The notes under the pieces were generated by a model. It was not told where the DNA came from. It saw nothing but the letters and a program-made list of their open reading frames with translations, and did not search any database. Shown one piece after another: positions 22,451 to 30,195 of a DNA stretch of 34,320 nucleotides (the first letter of the stretch is position 1; each line of letters opens with the position of its first letter). The stretch covers positions 1 through 34,320 of the forward strand of contig CASFXH010000030.1 in NCBI GenBank assembly GCA_949298575.1, read 5' to 3'. Both the position numbers and the translations under genes were made by a program. Origin of the DNA: an uncultured Parabacteroides sp. (lineage in GTDB: Bacteria > Bacteroidota > Bacteroidia > Bacteroidales > Tannerellaceae).

Positions 22451-24052
22451 TTATGCCTCATCCTCGTCATACTGGAATCCCTTGTTATCCACGTCGACCG
22501 ACATGTCCGCCACGACGGGGACTGGAGTTTCCTCCAGGACGTCCGGCGTGAGGCCGTAACACCTGTAATACACCGTCCTGCCGACCTTGCGCTTATTGTC
22601 CTTGCCGAAGCCGAGCTCCCTGAAATGCGCGGCGAGCGTCTGGCGGCTCACCATCGGGAAGCCGTTCTCGTCGGCATATTTCTTGATGTCCTCGTATATC
22701 TTGGCGAAGTCGATCTCGCAAGGGACGTCACCCGGGACGCCCCTACGGGGCAAGGCGTGGAAACCCCTGGCCATCGCCCAGGACTTGCCGAGGGCGGAGA
22801 GGCCCATCTCGTTGATCTTCTTCCTGAGGCTCCCCTCGCTTTCCGGGAACCTGAAACCGTTTTTCTCCAACAGGAGCGCCCCCCTCCTTATCCAGTTCAG
22901 GATGCCGGGATACTCGTCCCTCAACTCGCGCGTCAGCTTGAGGTTCGCGTGCCGCTCGTCGACCACCTTGTCGAAAACGATGAAGATGAAGCGGCGGAAG
23001 AAACCGTAGCTGCCGTCGACACCGACAGGGAAATGGTTGGCGTTGAATATGAAATACGGGATGTTCGTGATCTTGAAGGCGTCATTTCCTATCCGCCTCC
23101 CAAGTTGAGGCTCGCCAGATATGAGGCTCTTGGCGGCGTCCTCGCGCCCCTGGAACGTCCTCGCCTCCATCTCGCCGGACCAGTTGAAGATCTTGCCCTC
23201 GATCTGGGACAGGTTGCGCTGGCGCTCGTCTCCGCCACGCAACAGGGCGTCCATGCTGAGGTTCGAGATGTTGTCCTCGCCCAATATGCCCATCACCGTG
23301 TCCATGATCACGCTCTTGCCGTTCGAGCCGTTGCCGAACAATACCAGCGCGTTCTCCACCTTCCTGTCCATCGTGCCCCTGTCGTACAAGGAAAGGCCGA
23401 GGAACATCTGCAAGATAGCCCTGTCGTCCTTGTCAGGCAACACGCCGCCCGAATAAACGCGCTTGCCGAACACCGTGCCCCTCAGGAACGCGTGCCATTT
23501 CGGGCAGGAAGCCCTCGGGTCGTAACGGTAACGATGAAGGTACACCACATGGAAGTCACGGGAGAAAGGACGCAAGATACCGTCCCTCATGTCAACGACA
23601 CCGTTCTCGAACGCCATGACGTTATACCTCGGGCTCAACGTCCTGTTTATCTCCAAGGACTTGTAAACGGCCGAGACTATGGGCTTCAGGCTGCGCATGA
23701 CAAACGCCTTGGGGACTCCGGAACGGCGAAGGTAAGTCCGTATGGCCCAACTCAAATGAGAATGCCCCGGGATCGGCTCGTAGATCTTGCCCGTGAAAAA
23801 GTAAACACGACCCCTATACGTGGCCAGGTCACTCAACGCGACCGTCTGGAACGCCGACTCGACAACGCTGTCCAGGTTCTCGTAATACAGGCTGACGCTC
23901 TCGCGACCCGAGGCGCTTCCAGATATCACCAACTCATAACGCTTGCCCAACGAAAGCAAATTGCCAACTATCGCCTCTATCATCGCGCCAGACGAAGTCC
24001 CCACGACACAAGGCGCGGACGCGAGAGAATCATTCGAAATCCTATCCACCAT
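22451..24052 (-). CDS. D5/P4-type phage primase-helicase (SF3 helicase)
   Basis: 533 residues. Residues ~140-235 are a D5-like N-terminal domain (YNVMAFENGVVDMRDGILRP, DRAILQMFLGLSLYDRGT). An SF3 helicase follows: Walker A LFGNGSNGKS at ~238-247, Walker B-like KIFNWSGEME at ~287-296, and motif C-like IPYFIFNANHFPV at ~331-343. The C-terminal ~120 residues include a winged-helix part (YADENGFPMVSRQTLAAHFR) and end in an acidic tail. No complete primase catalytic core is visible, so it may be a helicase-loader/primase hybrid or lack priming. It unwinds the phage origin in related viruses. It is the first gene of the minus-strand replication operon, and two perfect operators lie 70-115 bp upstream, so it is likely repressed in the lysogen. 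Confidence 0.9.
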   Translation of the reverse strand: MVDRISNDSLASAPCVVGTSSGAMIEAIVGNLLSLGKRYELVISGSASGRESVSLYYENLDSVVESAFQTVALSDLATYRGRVYFFTGKIYEPIPGHSHLSWAIRTYLRRSGVPKAFVMRSLKPIVSAVYKSLEINRTLSPRYNVMAFENGVVDMRDGILRPFSRDFHVVYLHRYRYDPRASCPKWHAFLRGTVFGKRVYSGGVLPDKDDRAILQMFLGLSLYDRGTMDRKVENALVLFGNGSNGKSVIMDTVMGILGEDNISNLSMDALLRGGDERQRNLSQIEGKIFNWSGEMEARTFQGREDAAKSLISGEPQLGRRIGNDAFKITNIPYFIFNANHFPVGVDGSYGFFRRFIFIVFDKVVDERHANLKLTRELRDEYPGILNWIRRGALLLEKNGFRFPESEGSLRKKINEMGLSALGKSWAMARGFHALPRRGVPGDVPCEIDFAKIYEDIKKYADENGFPMVSRQTLAAHFRELGFGKDNKRKVGRTVYYRCYGLTPDVLEETPVPVVADMSVDVDNKGFQYDEDEA

Positions 24053-24122
24053 AAGTAATGAATAATGTCTTATCTCCTATATTAATTACTTTACGCGAAT
24101 ATAACATATATTTCGTATAACA

Positions 24123-24168
24123 ATAGATGAAATCTATTATTTAATAGTTATTTATAGATGAAATCTAT
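24123..24168. promoter_or_regulatory. Paired ATAGAT operators upstream of the primase-helicase
   Basis: Two perfect ATAGAT-N3-ATCTAT palindromes (24123-24137 and 24154-24168), spacing 31 bp, both with the spacer GAA. No clear -33/-7 pair was found for the minus-strand gene; a TATATTCG at 24097-24104 resembles a -7 box but its upstream box is unclear. Spacing and sequence are the same as at the late promoters. Confidence 0.72.
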
Positions 24169-24179
24169 CATGAGGATCA

Positions 24180-24880
24180 TACCCTTTTCATACCAAAAAT
24201 GATATGATATCGGGATTTTAATCGTTATATGTATTCGTTTGTAATTTTTTTAAAAAACATAAAAGCGGAAGCGACAAGAAAAAAATCAGGAAGGAAAAAA
24301 TTTTTAGGAGGGGTAACATGGCTTTCAAATGACCCCATATCGGGGGGGTGCCCCCCGATAAAAACACGCAAATTCTTGAAAAACAGCATGCGAAACAATA
24401 GAAATACTTTATATTATACATGTAACATAAAACAAACCGGCCAACAATAACCACCAAAAAACAGACATACAAATACCGTGCCACACCGAAAACACACCCC
24501 TGTTTTTATGTTGTAATCCCCACCCTTTCCCTCCCGATCGCGCCCGATTTCCCCGCGTACAAAATGTACGAAACGGTTTTTCGTGAAATATATGTTAACA
24601 TTTCATCTTAAAATCTCCTGCCTTTTTGTTTTCCATCCAGATACGAATAGATTATATTTATCGACGCGATAAATTTTATCTATCGATAATTTTCTTCCCT
24701 TTCCCGGTTCAGTTTCGCTTGTTTCCCGTTTCGCTTGCTCTTGTCCGTCTTTTCTCTATGTTGTTTTCATTTCGTGTTGTTTTCTTCCCTTCTCTTATTC
24801 CAGGGCTTAAAACAGGGATTTAATAGGACGCGTTTTTGGGGTATAAATTTACTATTTCCCTAAAAATAAACGCCTTATTG
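24180..24880. other. Intergenic region with hairpins and pyrimidine tract; candidate replication origin
   Basis: No convincing gene in about 700 bp. Seen: a perfect 10-bp GC-rich hairpin with 3-nt loop (24338-24360), preceded by GGGGT/ACCCC (a second small hairpin); a GTACAAAATGTAC palindrome near 24557-24569; ACGAAA/TTTCGT hairpin at about 24570-24585; two degenerate ATAGAT-type palindromes (24647-24661 and 24669-24683); then a ~110-bp tract with very few A (24688-24800) containing GTTTCGCTTG twice (24712 and 24728) and TTGTTTTC twice. It lies between the primase-helicase gene and the early promoter. Palindromes, short repeats and strand asymmetry suggest an origin, by inference. Confidence 0.4.
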
Positions 24881-24912
24881 TTTGCGTATAACATAAAGTG
24901 GTTGTATCTTTG
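24881..24912 (+). promoter_or_regulatory. Promoter of the rightward early operon
   Basis: -33 TTTG (24881-24884), 20-bp spacer, -7 TATCTTTG (24905-24912): perfect Bacteroidetes promoter. It has no ATAGAT operator. The first gene starts 240 bp downstream after a structured leader. Confidence 0.8.
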
Positions 24913-24919
24913 TGGTGTA

Positions 24920-25152
24920 AGAGAGAGATAAGAATGAAGGTTCTCAATCTTGCGGGCGTTTTTTAAGTGCTGGATATAAAGGAGGAATCCCGGAAAAGTA
25001 CACAAACTTTCCGGGATTCAGGATCAAGTAAATATAGTGAGTACTTGAGAACTGTACGGCAAAAGTACCTCATTCCTTGATTCCCTCCAAATAATCCACC
25101 TATTTTTTGACGCTGCGATAAGTTGAATTATAAACAATTAAATATTACAGAC
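24920..25152 (+). ncRNA. Long structured leader RNA of the early operon (possible riboregulator)
   Basis: Between the promoter and the ATG at 25153 the RNA can form: a closing stem GAATGA-AGG with CC-TCATTC (24932-24940 with 25067-25074, one bulge); a second stem GTTCTCAA with TTGAGAAC (24940-24947 with 25045-25052); inside it a perfect 12-bp hairpin (24985-24996 with 25008-25019, 11-nt loop); and a small GTAC-(7)-GTAC hairpin (25054-25068). An alternative ATCAAG/CTTGAT pairing (25023-25028 with 25077-25082) competes with the others. The nested arrangement and alternative pairing suggest a regulatory RNA. Not recognised as a known class; no U-tract terminator inside. Confidence 0.5.
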
Positions 25153-25575
25153 ATGAAGACAATCGGAGGAAATAGCGGTTATGTAGGCTATTCGATGAGC
25201 AAGAGAGCACAACAGGCGCGGAATAATGGAATATTTCCGAAAACGGACTTCAAAAAGGAGTATGGAATATCTGAACGCCTTTTTAAAGTGCTTGAGGGAA
25301 AGAAAATCGTATTCGTTTCAGAATGGCATCATACCAGCAAAGCTGGGAATAAGACGAACTTCTATTCTTGGCGGGATGATTCGGATCTGGAAATATGGCT
25401 TAATAAAGGATCGAAAGTAAAGTCTTTGGCTCGAAAAATGAAGAATGAGCCAAAATTGATGGATTACCCGGCCACTCGTGAAGGGATGGACCGCTACACG
25501 ATAGACTGCTCCGAGGTCCATCGATTTAATAAGGCTATTTCGGAACAAATAGAAAATATTTTCAATGAAGAATAA
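25153..25575 (+). CDS. Small conserved protein, first gene of the early operon
   Basis: About 140 residues from the ATG at 25153 (MKTIGGNSGYVGYSMSKRAQ); the upstream start at 25123 is a TTG in the leader and is not preferred. The N-terminal phrase GYSMSKRAQQARNNGIFPK followed by KEYGISERLFKVLEG is typical of small proteins in Bacteroidales plasmids, conjugative elements and phages; function unknown. The remainder is basic and aromatic (WHHTSKAGNKTNFYSWRDDS) and could bind nucleic acid. The gene follows a long structured leader and precedes the LPD29-like gene by 73 bp, with a 6-bp hairpin (25583-25601) in between. Confidence 0.6.
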   Translation: MKTIGGNSGYVGYSMSKRAQQARNNGIFPKTDFKKEYGISERLFKVLEGKKIVFVSEWHHTSKAGNKTNFYSWRDDSDLEIWLNKGSKVKSLARKMKNEPKLMDYPATREGMDRYTIDCSEVHRFNKAISEQIENIFNEE

Positions 25576-25648
25576 AGCCGACGCCGGGCGGTTATCCCGG
25601 CAAACTCAACAAATCATTTATTTATCCATCATTTAAAATTATCGCATT

Positions 25649-27091
25649 ATGAAAACTTATAATACAGTAGTAACAAGCAAAGAGGTAAAAACATTAGAGA
25701 ACGTAGTAGCACGCGCACCGTATGAATGTATCGAATTAGGCAAAGGCCGGTTCGGTTTCATGGATAACGAGCGCGGGGATATTCGAAATTACTTTTGCGA
25801 CACGTTAGGCTATGAGTGCTCGAATTATGAGGCGTTCGACTTTGAATATTTCGACGAACCGCAAAACGTAGAACCGAGCAAGTCAAGTTTCTACACACCT
25901 AACGGCTGGCAGGGGTCAAAGTACGACAGTAAGAAGGGAGCAAAAGAAGTCGCAAAAGAACTCCGGGCGTATATTAAGGCGAACCCGGATTTGAACGCCT
26001 GTAAATGGTCTGTACGTAGCGAGTGGGGAATGTCTGCGGATTCCCTCTATATCTCATTAATGGCTGCTCCGTTTGATCCGTTCAGTGAAGAATACAAAGA
26101 AAAGCACGAGTATAGATATAGTAAAGGATATAATGAGCACGGGGATACTAAAGACTGGACGACCGAACCCGCGCAAAAGGTTATCGAAAAGGTAAAAGCG
26201 TTCGTTATGCAATATATCCACGACGATAGCGACGGGATGATAGACTATTTCGACCGCAATATTTACGACCACTACGAGGTAGGGCAATATAACAAGCCTT
26301 TCCGGCTAATCGAAAAGAAGGAAAGCCCGAAACAGGGCGAACCGTCCAGCGAGGCGAACGAGGCGAAAGCATCGGAACCGGTCGTAACTCCTGAAGGTCT
26401 GGAAATCGTGAACTATTCGGAAAAAGCTATCGCCGTTTTTGGAGAAACTAAAGCTATAAAGGACGAATTAAAGAAGTTAGGCGGCAAATTCAACCCGGCG
26501 TTAAAGCATAACGGCGAAAAGCGCGCGGGCTGGATATTCTCAAAGAAGCAGGCGGATAAGGTGCGGGCGTTGCTTGCTCCTGCTACTGAACCGGCGGAAA
26601 GCGTCGCTTTGCCCGAACCGCCTAAAGAAGTCGATATAACAGACGTACTGGACGAACCGGAGGCAAAGCAGGAATCCGACCAAACCAACTTTGCCAACGC
26701 ATCAAAAGAATTTATACAGGAATGGCGGGCAAACAACCCTTACCCCGGTTCCGATCGTTTGGAAGAGTTTAACGCCAAGTTTAACCGGGATTATTCGGTT
26801 TTCGTGGAAAAGTGGGCAAAGGAAAACGAAACGCAAATAAACTCTTATATGTTCCCGAATCCTTACCCTATCGAACGGGGCGAATATCAGGAAACAGCGT
26901 TAGACCGGCAAAAGAAGGCAGCGGATATATTGGTAGAATCCATCGAAGGGAATTGGTACACGATCCGATTAAACCGACAAATCGAGCTCAAAAGCAAACG
27001 AATTAAGCGATACGATAACGGGTGTATCGCCGTCCCTGAATCGGTCTATACCAAATTGCAGGGCAAATATAATGTAATGTGTAACTTTTAA
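25649..27091 (+). CDS. Multidomain protein with LPD29-like domain
   Basis: 480 residues. Residues ~95-215 match LPD29, a domain of large polyvalent proteins from phages and conjugative elements (KELRAYIKANPDLNACKWSV, ADSLYISLMAAPFDPF). Residues ~250-310 form a small unit found in similar proteins (VNYSEKAIAVFGETKAIKDE, KKLGGKFN, RAGWIFSKKQADKVRALL), after a Glu/Ala-rich linker. The C-terminal ~130 residues (EFIQEWRANNPYPGS, ADILVESIEGNWYTIRLNR) are unassigned. Proteins of this build are thought to act on DNA or in takeover, but the function is not known. It lies in the early operon, 12 bp before the next gene, with composition like its neighbours. Confidence 0.7.
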   Translation: MKTYNTVVTSKEVKTLENVVARAPYECIELGKGRFGFMDNERGDIRNYFCDTLGYECSNYEAFDFEYFDEPQNVEPSKSSFYTPNGWQGSKYDSKKGAKEVAKELRAYIKANPDLNACKWSVRSEWGMSADSLYISLMAAPFDPFSEEYKEKHEYRYSKGYNEHGDTKDWTTEPAQKVIEKVKAFVMQYIHDDSDGMIDYFDRNIYDHYEVGQYNKPFRLIEKKESPKQGEPSSEANEAKASEPVVTPEGLEIVNYSEKAIAVFGETKAIKDELKKLGGKFNPALKHNGEKRAGWIFSKKQADKVRALLAPATEPAESVALPEPPKEVDITDVLDEPEAKQESDQTNFANASKEFIQEWRANNPYPGSDRLEEFNAKFNRDYSVFVEKWAKENETQINSYMFPNPYPIERGEYQETALDRQKKAADILVESIEGNWYTIRLNRQIELKSKRIKRYDNGCIAVPESVYTKLQGKYNVMCNF

Positions 27092-27103
27092 TCCTCTCGA
27101 ATC

Positions 27104-27460
27104 ATGGCACGAATTTCGGCAAAATATTGGGAAGGATTGGACGAGAAAAGCCAATCCTTCATTAAAGAGAATATAAGGTCTTACGACCTTAGGAACTTGA
27201 AAAGGGTTTTAACGCTCGCCGGCCTATTTGATTGGGACGCTATAGCGAATGACAAAAAGGAAACCGGGGATATATTCGGCTCCCATGTATGGCGGATAAA
27301 GAAGGAAGGAAAGACTATTGCCGCTATATACAAGGCAAATAATATCGGAATATCCGAACGTATATATTTATATAACGAAGGATTTACCGAGGTATGGAAC
27401 GATTTCGCGTCGAAGAATCCGGGAAAGAAAGTTGTATCATTGATTAATAACATGAAATAA
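27104..27460 (+). CDS. Hypothetical protein of the early operon
   Basis: 118 residues (MARISAKYWEGLDEKSQSFI). A basic helical N-terminus with KENIRSYDLRNLKRVLTLAG, then a mixed part (GSHVWRIKKEGKTIAAIYKA, ERIYLYNEGFTEVW). No transmembrane or catalytic motif. It sits 12 bp after the LPD29-like gene and one base before the clamp-like gene, so it is probably co-translated. Function not recognised. Confidence 0.65.
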   Translation: MARISAKYWEGLDEKSQSFIKENIRSYDLRNLKRVLTLAGLFDWDAIANDKKETGDIFGSHVWRIKKEGKTIAAIYKANNIGISERIYLYNEGFTEVWNDFASKNPGKKVVSLINNMK

Positions 27461-27461
27461 T

Positions 27462-29198
27462 ATGTACGCAAAAGAAATGAATATCGCAATATATCGGGCT
27501 ATCGCCTCAAAAGCTGACGAACTTTTCCAACGGGTAAAAATATCCGCTGGGACGTATTCGGCAAAGGAATTGGCCGAACGGAAAATAGGTAAGGAGTGTT
27601 TGTGCTGGGAAATGGAAAACGGTTATGAAGAAATAACTATCTCGGTCGAATCCTTCGTTTGCCGATTCGTGGCCTCGATGGTTTTTGCCGTGCTGGCTCG
27701 TTTTGAAAAGATGGTTCCGAGCAAAGAGCGGATCAAATTCACGCGGTGCGAGGAATCGGAGACGCTGTTTTATTGCGTTTTAGACGTGAGCAAAGAGGAT
27801 ACAGAGGTATCCAAATTTGCGGGGGAAAAAGACGGATGTATGAAGTATGTATATTTCGACGCGAGGCGCGGCGTATTCGTTGCCACGGATGGCCGCCGTT
27901 TGGCGATCCGCCCCGTGAAAATACTGTACACAAAGGGCGAAATCCCTGAAAACGGACTTTATATCAATCCTAAAACATTAAAAATAGGATACTGTGCGAT
28001 AAGGACTATTAAAAAGGATGGAAAATTACTTACGGAAATGTCCCAAGGCGCTCAAGTCCTTTCTTGCTGCGATTACTCCGGACGTTATCCGAATTATAAT
28101 AGCATACTATTCGAAGGCGGGAAAGCGATCCGCGTGCTTGACGTGAAAATCTTCTCCGCTTTCGTAAAGCAGGCCGCAAAGGACAAAGACTGCAAACTGC
28201 GTATAGAGACGAAAACCGGAAGTGGGCGCATGATCATTTCAGCGGTCGAACGGTGGAACGAAGATAACGTATTGAGCAAAATAGAGGTCGAACTATTAAG
28301 CCCGGCACCTTGTACGGCGGTCTTCGGCTTTGATCCGGCGGAACTCCTCCCGGCTTTGAACGGCTGGACGGGCGAATTATTCCTTCGTGAGTGCTGGACT
28401 TGCGCCCGCCTTGGCTCCGCTATCGGGCAAACGGTCGTAGCGTATTGCGAGACGAACAGGGGCTATACGCCGCAAATCAGCGAGGTAATAGAGGAAGCCA
28501 GAAGGGTTGATATAATGACTGAACCTGAAAGGCATAACATTGCATCGTCAGATAACAAGCATAGCAAAAAGGTAATCGAGCGGGCCAAAGAATTTGCGCA
28601 TCTAATCACCCTTTTACGCAGGAATATCGAAAAAAGGAATTCGGATAGGGCAATAGAACAGAATCTTAAGAGATTCAGGATGCTTTTGCATGATGAGTTT
28701 TTCAGATCTGTTACCGTGCTGGTTTATGCGCCCAAATCCTGTTATACTTACGGGACACTGACGGAATTTTATCGCAGGTGCGAACTGTTGGCGAAATTCG
28801 AGAACCCTTACGAGGCGTTGGCATTATTCCCAAGGTCCGATAATATAAGAGAAAGAGAAGGTATACCCGGAACTTTTGATGCTATAGAAAGGGAGAACGC
28901 TCTCGTCCGGTCCTCCGCTCAGAACTCACACAGTATTTCCCCAAATACCAACAGCTACGGGCGAAACAGTGTGTATTACCGGAGAAATACCGGACAGGAA
29001 TTTCAGGAGAAAGGGCGCATTCGGCGCCCAGTTCGTTCTTGGAATACTCGCTCATCACGTCGTGAATGGAGGGGATGGATTCGCAAGGGAATAAAGATCG
29101 ATTGCCGTGTCTATATGCTCACGTACTCGCACCCTTGTCGGCTCTATTTCCCGGCTCCAAACAGTCCACCCGCATATATCTATCCTTTCCATTTTTAA
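27462..29198 (+). CDS. Sliding-clamp (DnaN beta)-like phage protein; C-terminal reading may be frameshifted
   Basis: 578 residues as read. Residues ~130-340 carry hallmarks of DNA polymerase III beta clamps: FDARRGVFVATDGRRLAIRP (the clamp motif VATDGHRLA, residues ~132-151), SGRYPNYNSIL (206-216, matching the 'GKFPDY' segment), a helix KIFSAFVKQAAKDKDCKLRI, and a third-domain-like stretch FGFDPAELLPALNGWTGELF. The first ~125 residues are more divergent. After ~340 comes a helical extension not part of clamps. From ~482 the reading becomes Arg/Ser/Asn-rich and unlike a folded protein, while the -1 frame (from ~28913) reads RSELTQYFPKYQQLRAK and ends with TGA at 29063-29065. A deletion or insertion near 28900 is likely. 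Its role would be as processivity factor for a phage or host polymerase; no polymerase gene was found here. Confidence 0.6.
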   Translation: MYAKEMNIAIYRAIASKADELFQRVKISAGTYSAKELAERKIGKECLCWEMENGYEEITISVESFVCRFVASMVFAVLARFEKMVPSKERIKFTRCEESETLFYCVLDVSKEDTEVSKFAGEKDGCMKYVYFDARRGVFVATDGRRLAIRPVKILYTKGEIPENGLYINPKTLKIGYCAIRTIKKDGKLLTEMSQGAQVLSCCDYSGRYPNYNSILFEGGKAIRVLDVKIFSAFVKQAAKDKDCKLRIETKTGSGRMIISAVERWNEDNVLSKIEVELLSPAPCTAVFGFDPAELLPALNGWTGELFLRECWTCARLGSAIGQTVVAYCETNRGYTPQISEVIEEARRVDIMTEPERHNIASSDNKHSKKVIERAKEFAHLITLLRRNIEKRNSDRAIEQNLKRFRMLLHDEFFRSVTVLVYAPKSCYTYGTLTEFYRRCELLAKFENPYEALALFPRSDNIREREGIPGTFDAIERENALVRSSAQNSHSISPNTNSYGRNSVYYRRNTGQEFQEKGRIRRPVRSWNTRSSRREWRGWIRKGIKIDCRVYMLTYSHPCRLYFPAPNSPPAYIYPFHF

Positions 29199-29209
29199 AC
29201 ATAGTTTAA
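29066..29209 (+). CDS. Possible short ORF after the clamp-like gene
   Basis: 47 residues (MEGMDSQGNKDRLPCLYAHV, continuing to a hydrophobic, Pro-rich end). Its ATG directly follows the TGA that would end the clamp-like gene in its alternative -1 frame (TGAATG). This arrangement supports that reading of the clamp 3' end. If the clamp-like gene really runs to 29198, this ORF is only a shadow. No homology recognised. Confidence 0.25.
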   Translation: MEGMDSQGNKDRLPCLYAHVLAPLSALFPGSKQSTRIYLSFPFLNIV

Positions 29210-29231
29210 TAGAAGAATCTATATAAAAAAA

Positions 29232-29263
29232 ATTGCATATAATATAAACTATGCGTACTTTTG
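29232..29263 (+). promoter_or_regulatory. Promoter of the small acidic gene set
   Basis: -33 ATTG (29232-29235), 20-bp spacer, -7 TACTTTTG (29256-29263). The -33 deviates in one base from TTTG. The ATG of the first gene lies ~55 bp after the expected start. A degenerate ATAGA/ATCTAT element with wrong spacing lies just upstream (about 29210). Confidence 0.62.
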
Positions 29264-29324
29264 TGGTATAGAAAAAACGAACTAAAAAAGCGGGGGCAAC
29301 GCTTAAAATTCTGCGAAAAAGAAA

Positions 29325-29534
29325 ATGAAACTAAATTATATCATTGATGGCGACGGTGGAAATTCCAAGTACAACTCCATGAGAGAGGTTCGGGATCATA
29401 TTTGGATGCAATCCAAGGAAGACAAGGAATCTTACGACGGAATGACCGTCGTAAGGCAAAAGAAGGATGGCGAGACTGAGGCCGTCCGGATTATAAGGAT
29501 TAAGGGCGGGAAAGTTGTCCTGAGTAAGATTTAA
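29325..29534 (+). CDS. Small hypothetical protein
   Basis: 69 residues (MKLNYIIDGDGGNSKYNSMR). Mixed charge with a helix-forming core (EVRDHIWMQSKEDKESYDGM) and a beta-like end (AVRIIRIKGGKVVLSKI). No motif recognised. It is the first gene after the promoter at 29232-29263 and precedes the acidic gene by 47 bp that contains the first copy of the leader repeat. Similar-sized proteins are frequent in Bacteroidales mobile elements, with unknown function. Confidence 0.62.
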   Translation: MKLNYIIDGDGGNSKYNSMREVRDHIWMQSKEDKESYDGMTVVRQKKDGETEAVRIIRIKGGKVVLSKI

Positions 29535-29550
29535 AATAATTAACTAAAAC

Positions 29551-29579
29551 GCTGCGCTACCGGCATGACGGGCAAACAA
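29551..29579 (+). repeat. Leader repeat copy 1, directly upstream of a start codon
   Basis: The 29-nt sequence starting GCTGCGCTACCGGC and ending GGGCAAACAA lies 2 bp before the ATG at 29582. A second copy (30602-30630) with 27 of 29 identical bases lies 1 bp before another ATG. The conserved position next to the start codons suggests a shared translational or RNA-level control element. Confidence 0.7.
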
Positions 29580-29581
29580 AA

Positions 29582-30178
29582 ATGAAAGATTTTGAATTTA
29601 ATGAGATTTACATTGAAGGTGAAGGCGATAACATTCGCCTGTATATTAAGCCCCTTTACAAAGAGAAAATATATTTGGATGCAAATTTAGATGACTATGC
29701 ATTATCTGAAGATAATCAAATGTTGTTCGACAAATCAAATGAAGACTATCCAGGTAAGTTTCAAAATTGTGCCTATGTGGTAAACGACAGCGGAGAGCTT
29801 ATAGAACTGAAAGTCGAAGAAGAAAACACTGCCCAAGAGGATGGGTGGGGTTTCTATGCTGGCAATAATGGTTCTATCGTATCAGAGGACGATTCGCCTA
29901 ATAAAGCAGGGTTCTACTATACCGTGGATTCATGGGATGAACTGGTGAAGCAATATGGCGATGAAGATGTGTTAGACCTTTACACATACGATGTTGTATT
30001 CAAAGATGATACGGATTCTAACAGTAAAGGTTTTAAGGAATCGAAACAATACTGTATGGATTATATAGAAGAGCACAACGGAACAGATTGGTCATATTTC
30101 GAGGATTATAAAGGAGGGACCGTCTCTGTTGTCTGCAATGAGACAGGCGAAACGGTCTACGAGGAAATTGTAAAATAA
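29582..30178 (+). CDS. Strongly acidic hypothetical protein (DNA-mimic candidate)
   Basis: 198 residues, of which 48 are Asp or Glu (about 24%). The acidic residues are spread through the protein (YIEGEGDNIRL, ELKVEEENTAQEDGWG, YGDEDVLDLYTYDVVFKDDT), with many Tyr and aromatic residues. No catalytic motif, signal peptide or membrane segment. Such compositions occur in DNA-mimic antirestriction proteins of phages and plasmids (ArdA- or Ocr-like), but also in unrelated calcium-binding or structural proteins; assignment is only a suggestion. The start carries a repeated leader element. The next gene follows after 17 bp and is also acidic. Confidence 0.6.
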   Translation: MKDFEFNEIYIEGEGDNIRLYIKPLYKEKIYLDANLDDYALSEDNQMLFDKSNEDYPGKFQNCAYVVNDSGELIELKVEEENTAQEDGWGFYAGNNGSIVSEDDSPNKAGFYYTVDSWDELVKQYGDEDVLDLYTYDVVFKDDTDSNSKGFKESKQYCMDYIEEHNGTDWSYFEDYKGGTVSVVCNETGETVYEEIVK

Positions 30179-30195
30179 TTTAAATTACAAAAGAT

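Noticed and set aside
22382-24058. Long plus-strand reading frame of 558 codons opposite the primase-helicase
   Set aside because: The minus-strand frame has Walker A and other SF3 motifs; the plus frame is His/Arg/Leu-rich and without any motif, a shadow caused by codon bias.
24218-24484. Overlapping ORFs on both strands (24229-24450 plus, 24218-24484 minus)
   Set aside because: AT-rich random-looking translations across a perfect GC hairpin; no start signals or family resemblance.
24626-24823. Plus-strand ORF of 65 codons in the pyrimidine tract
   Set aside because: Phe/Ser/Leu/Val content follows directly from the pyrimidine-rich DNA.
29205-29223. Possible further ATAGAT operator
   Set aside because: ATAGA and ATCTAT are present but the spacing is one base short, so it was not counted among the perfect operators.
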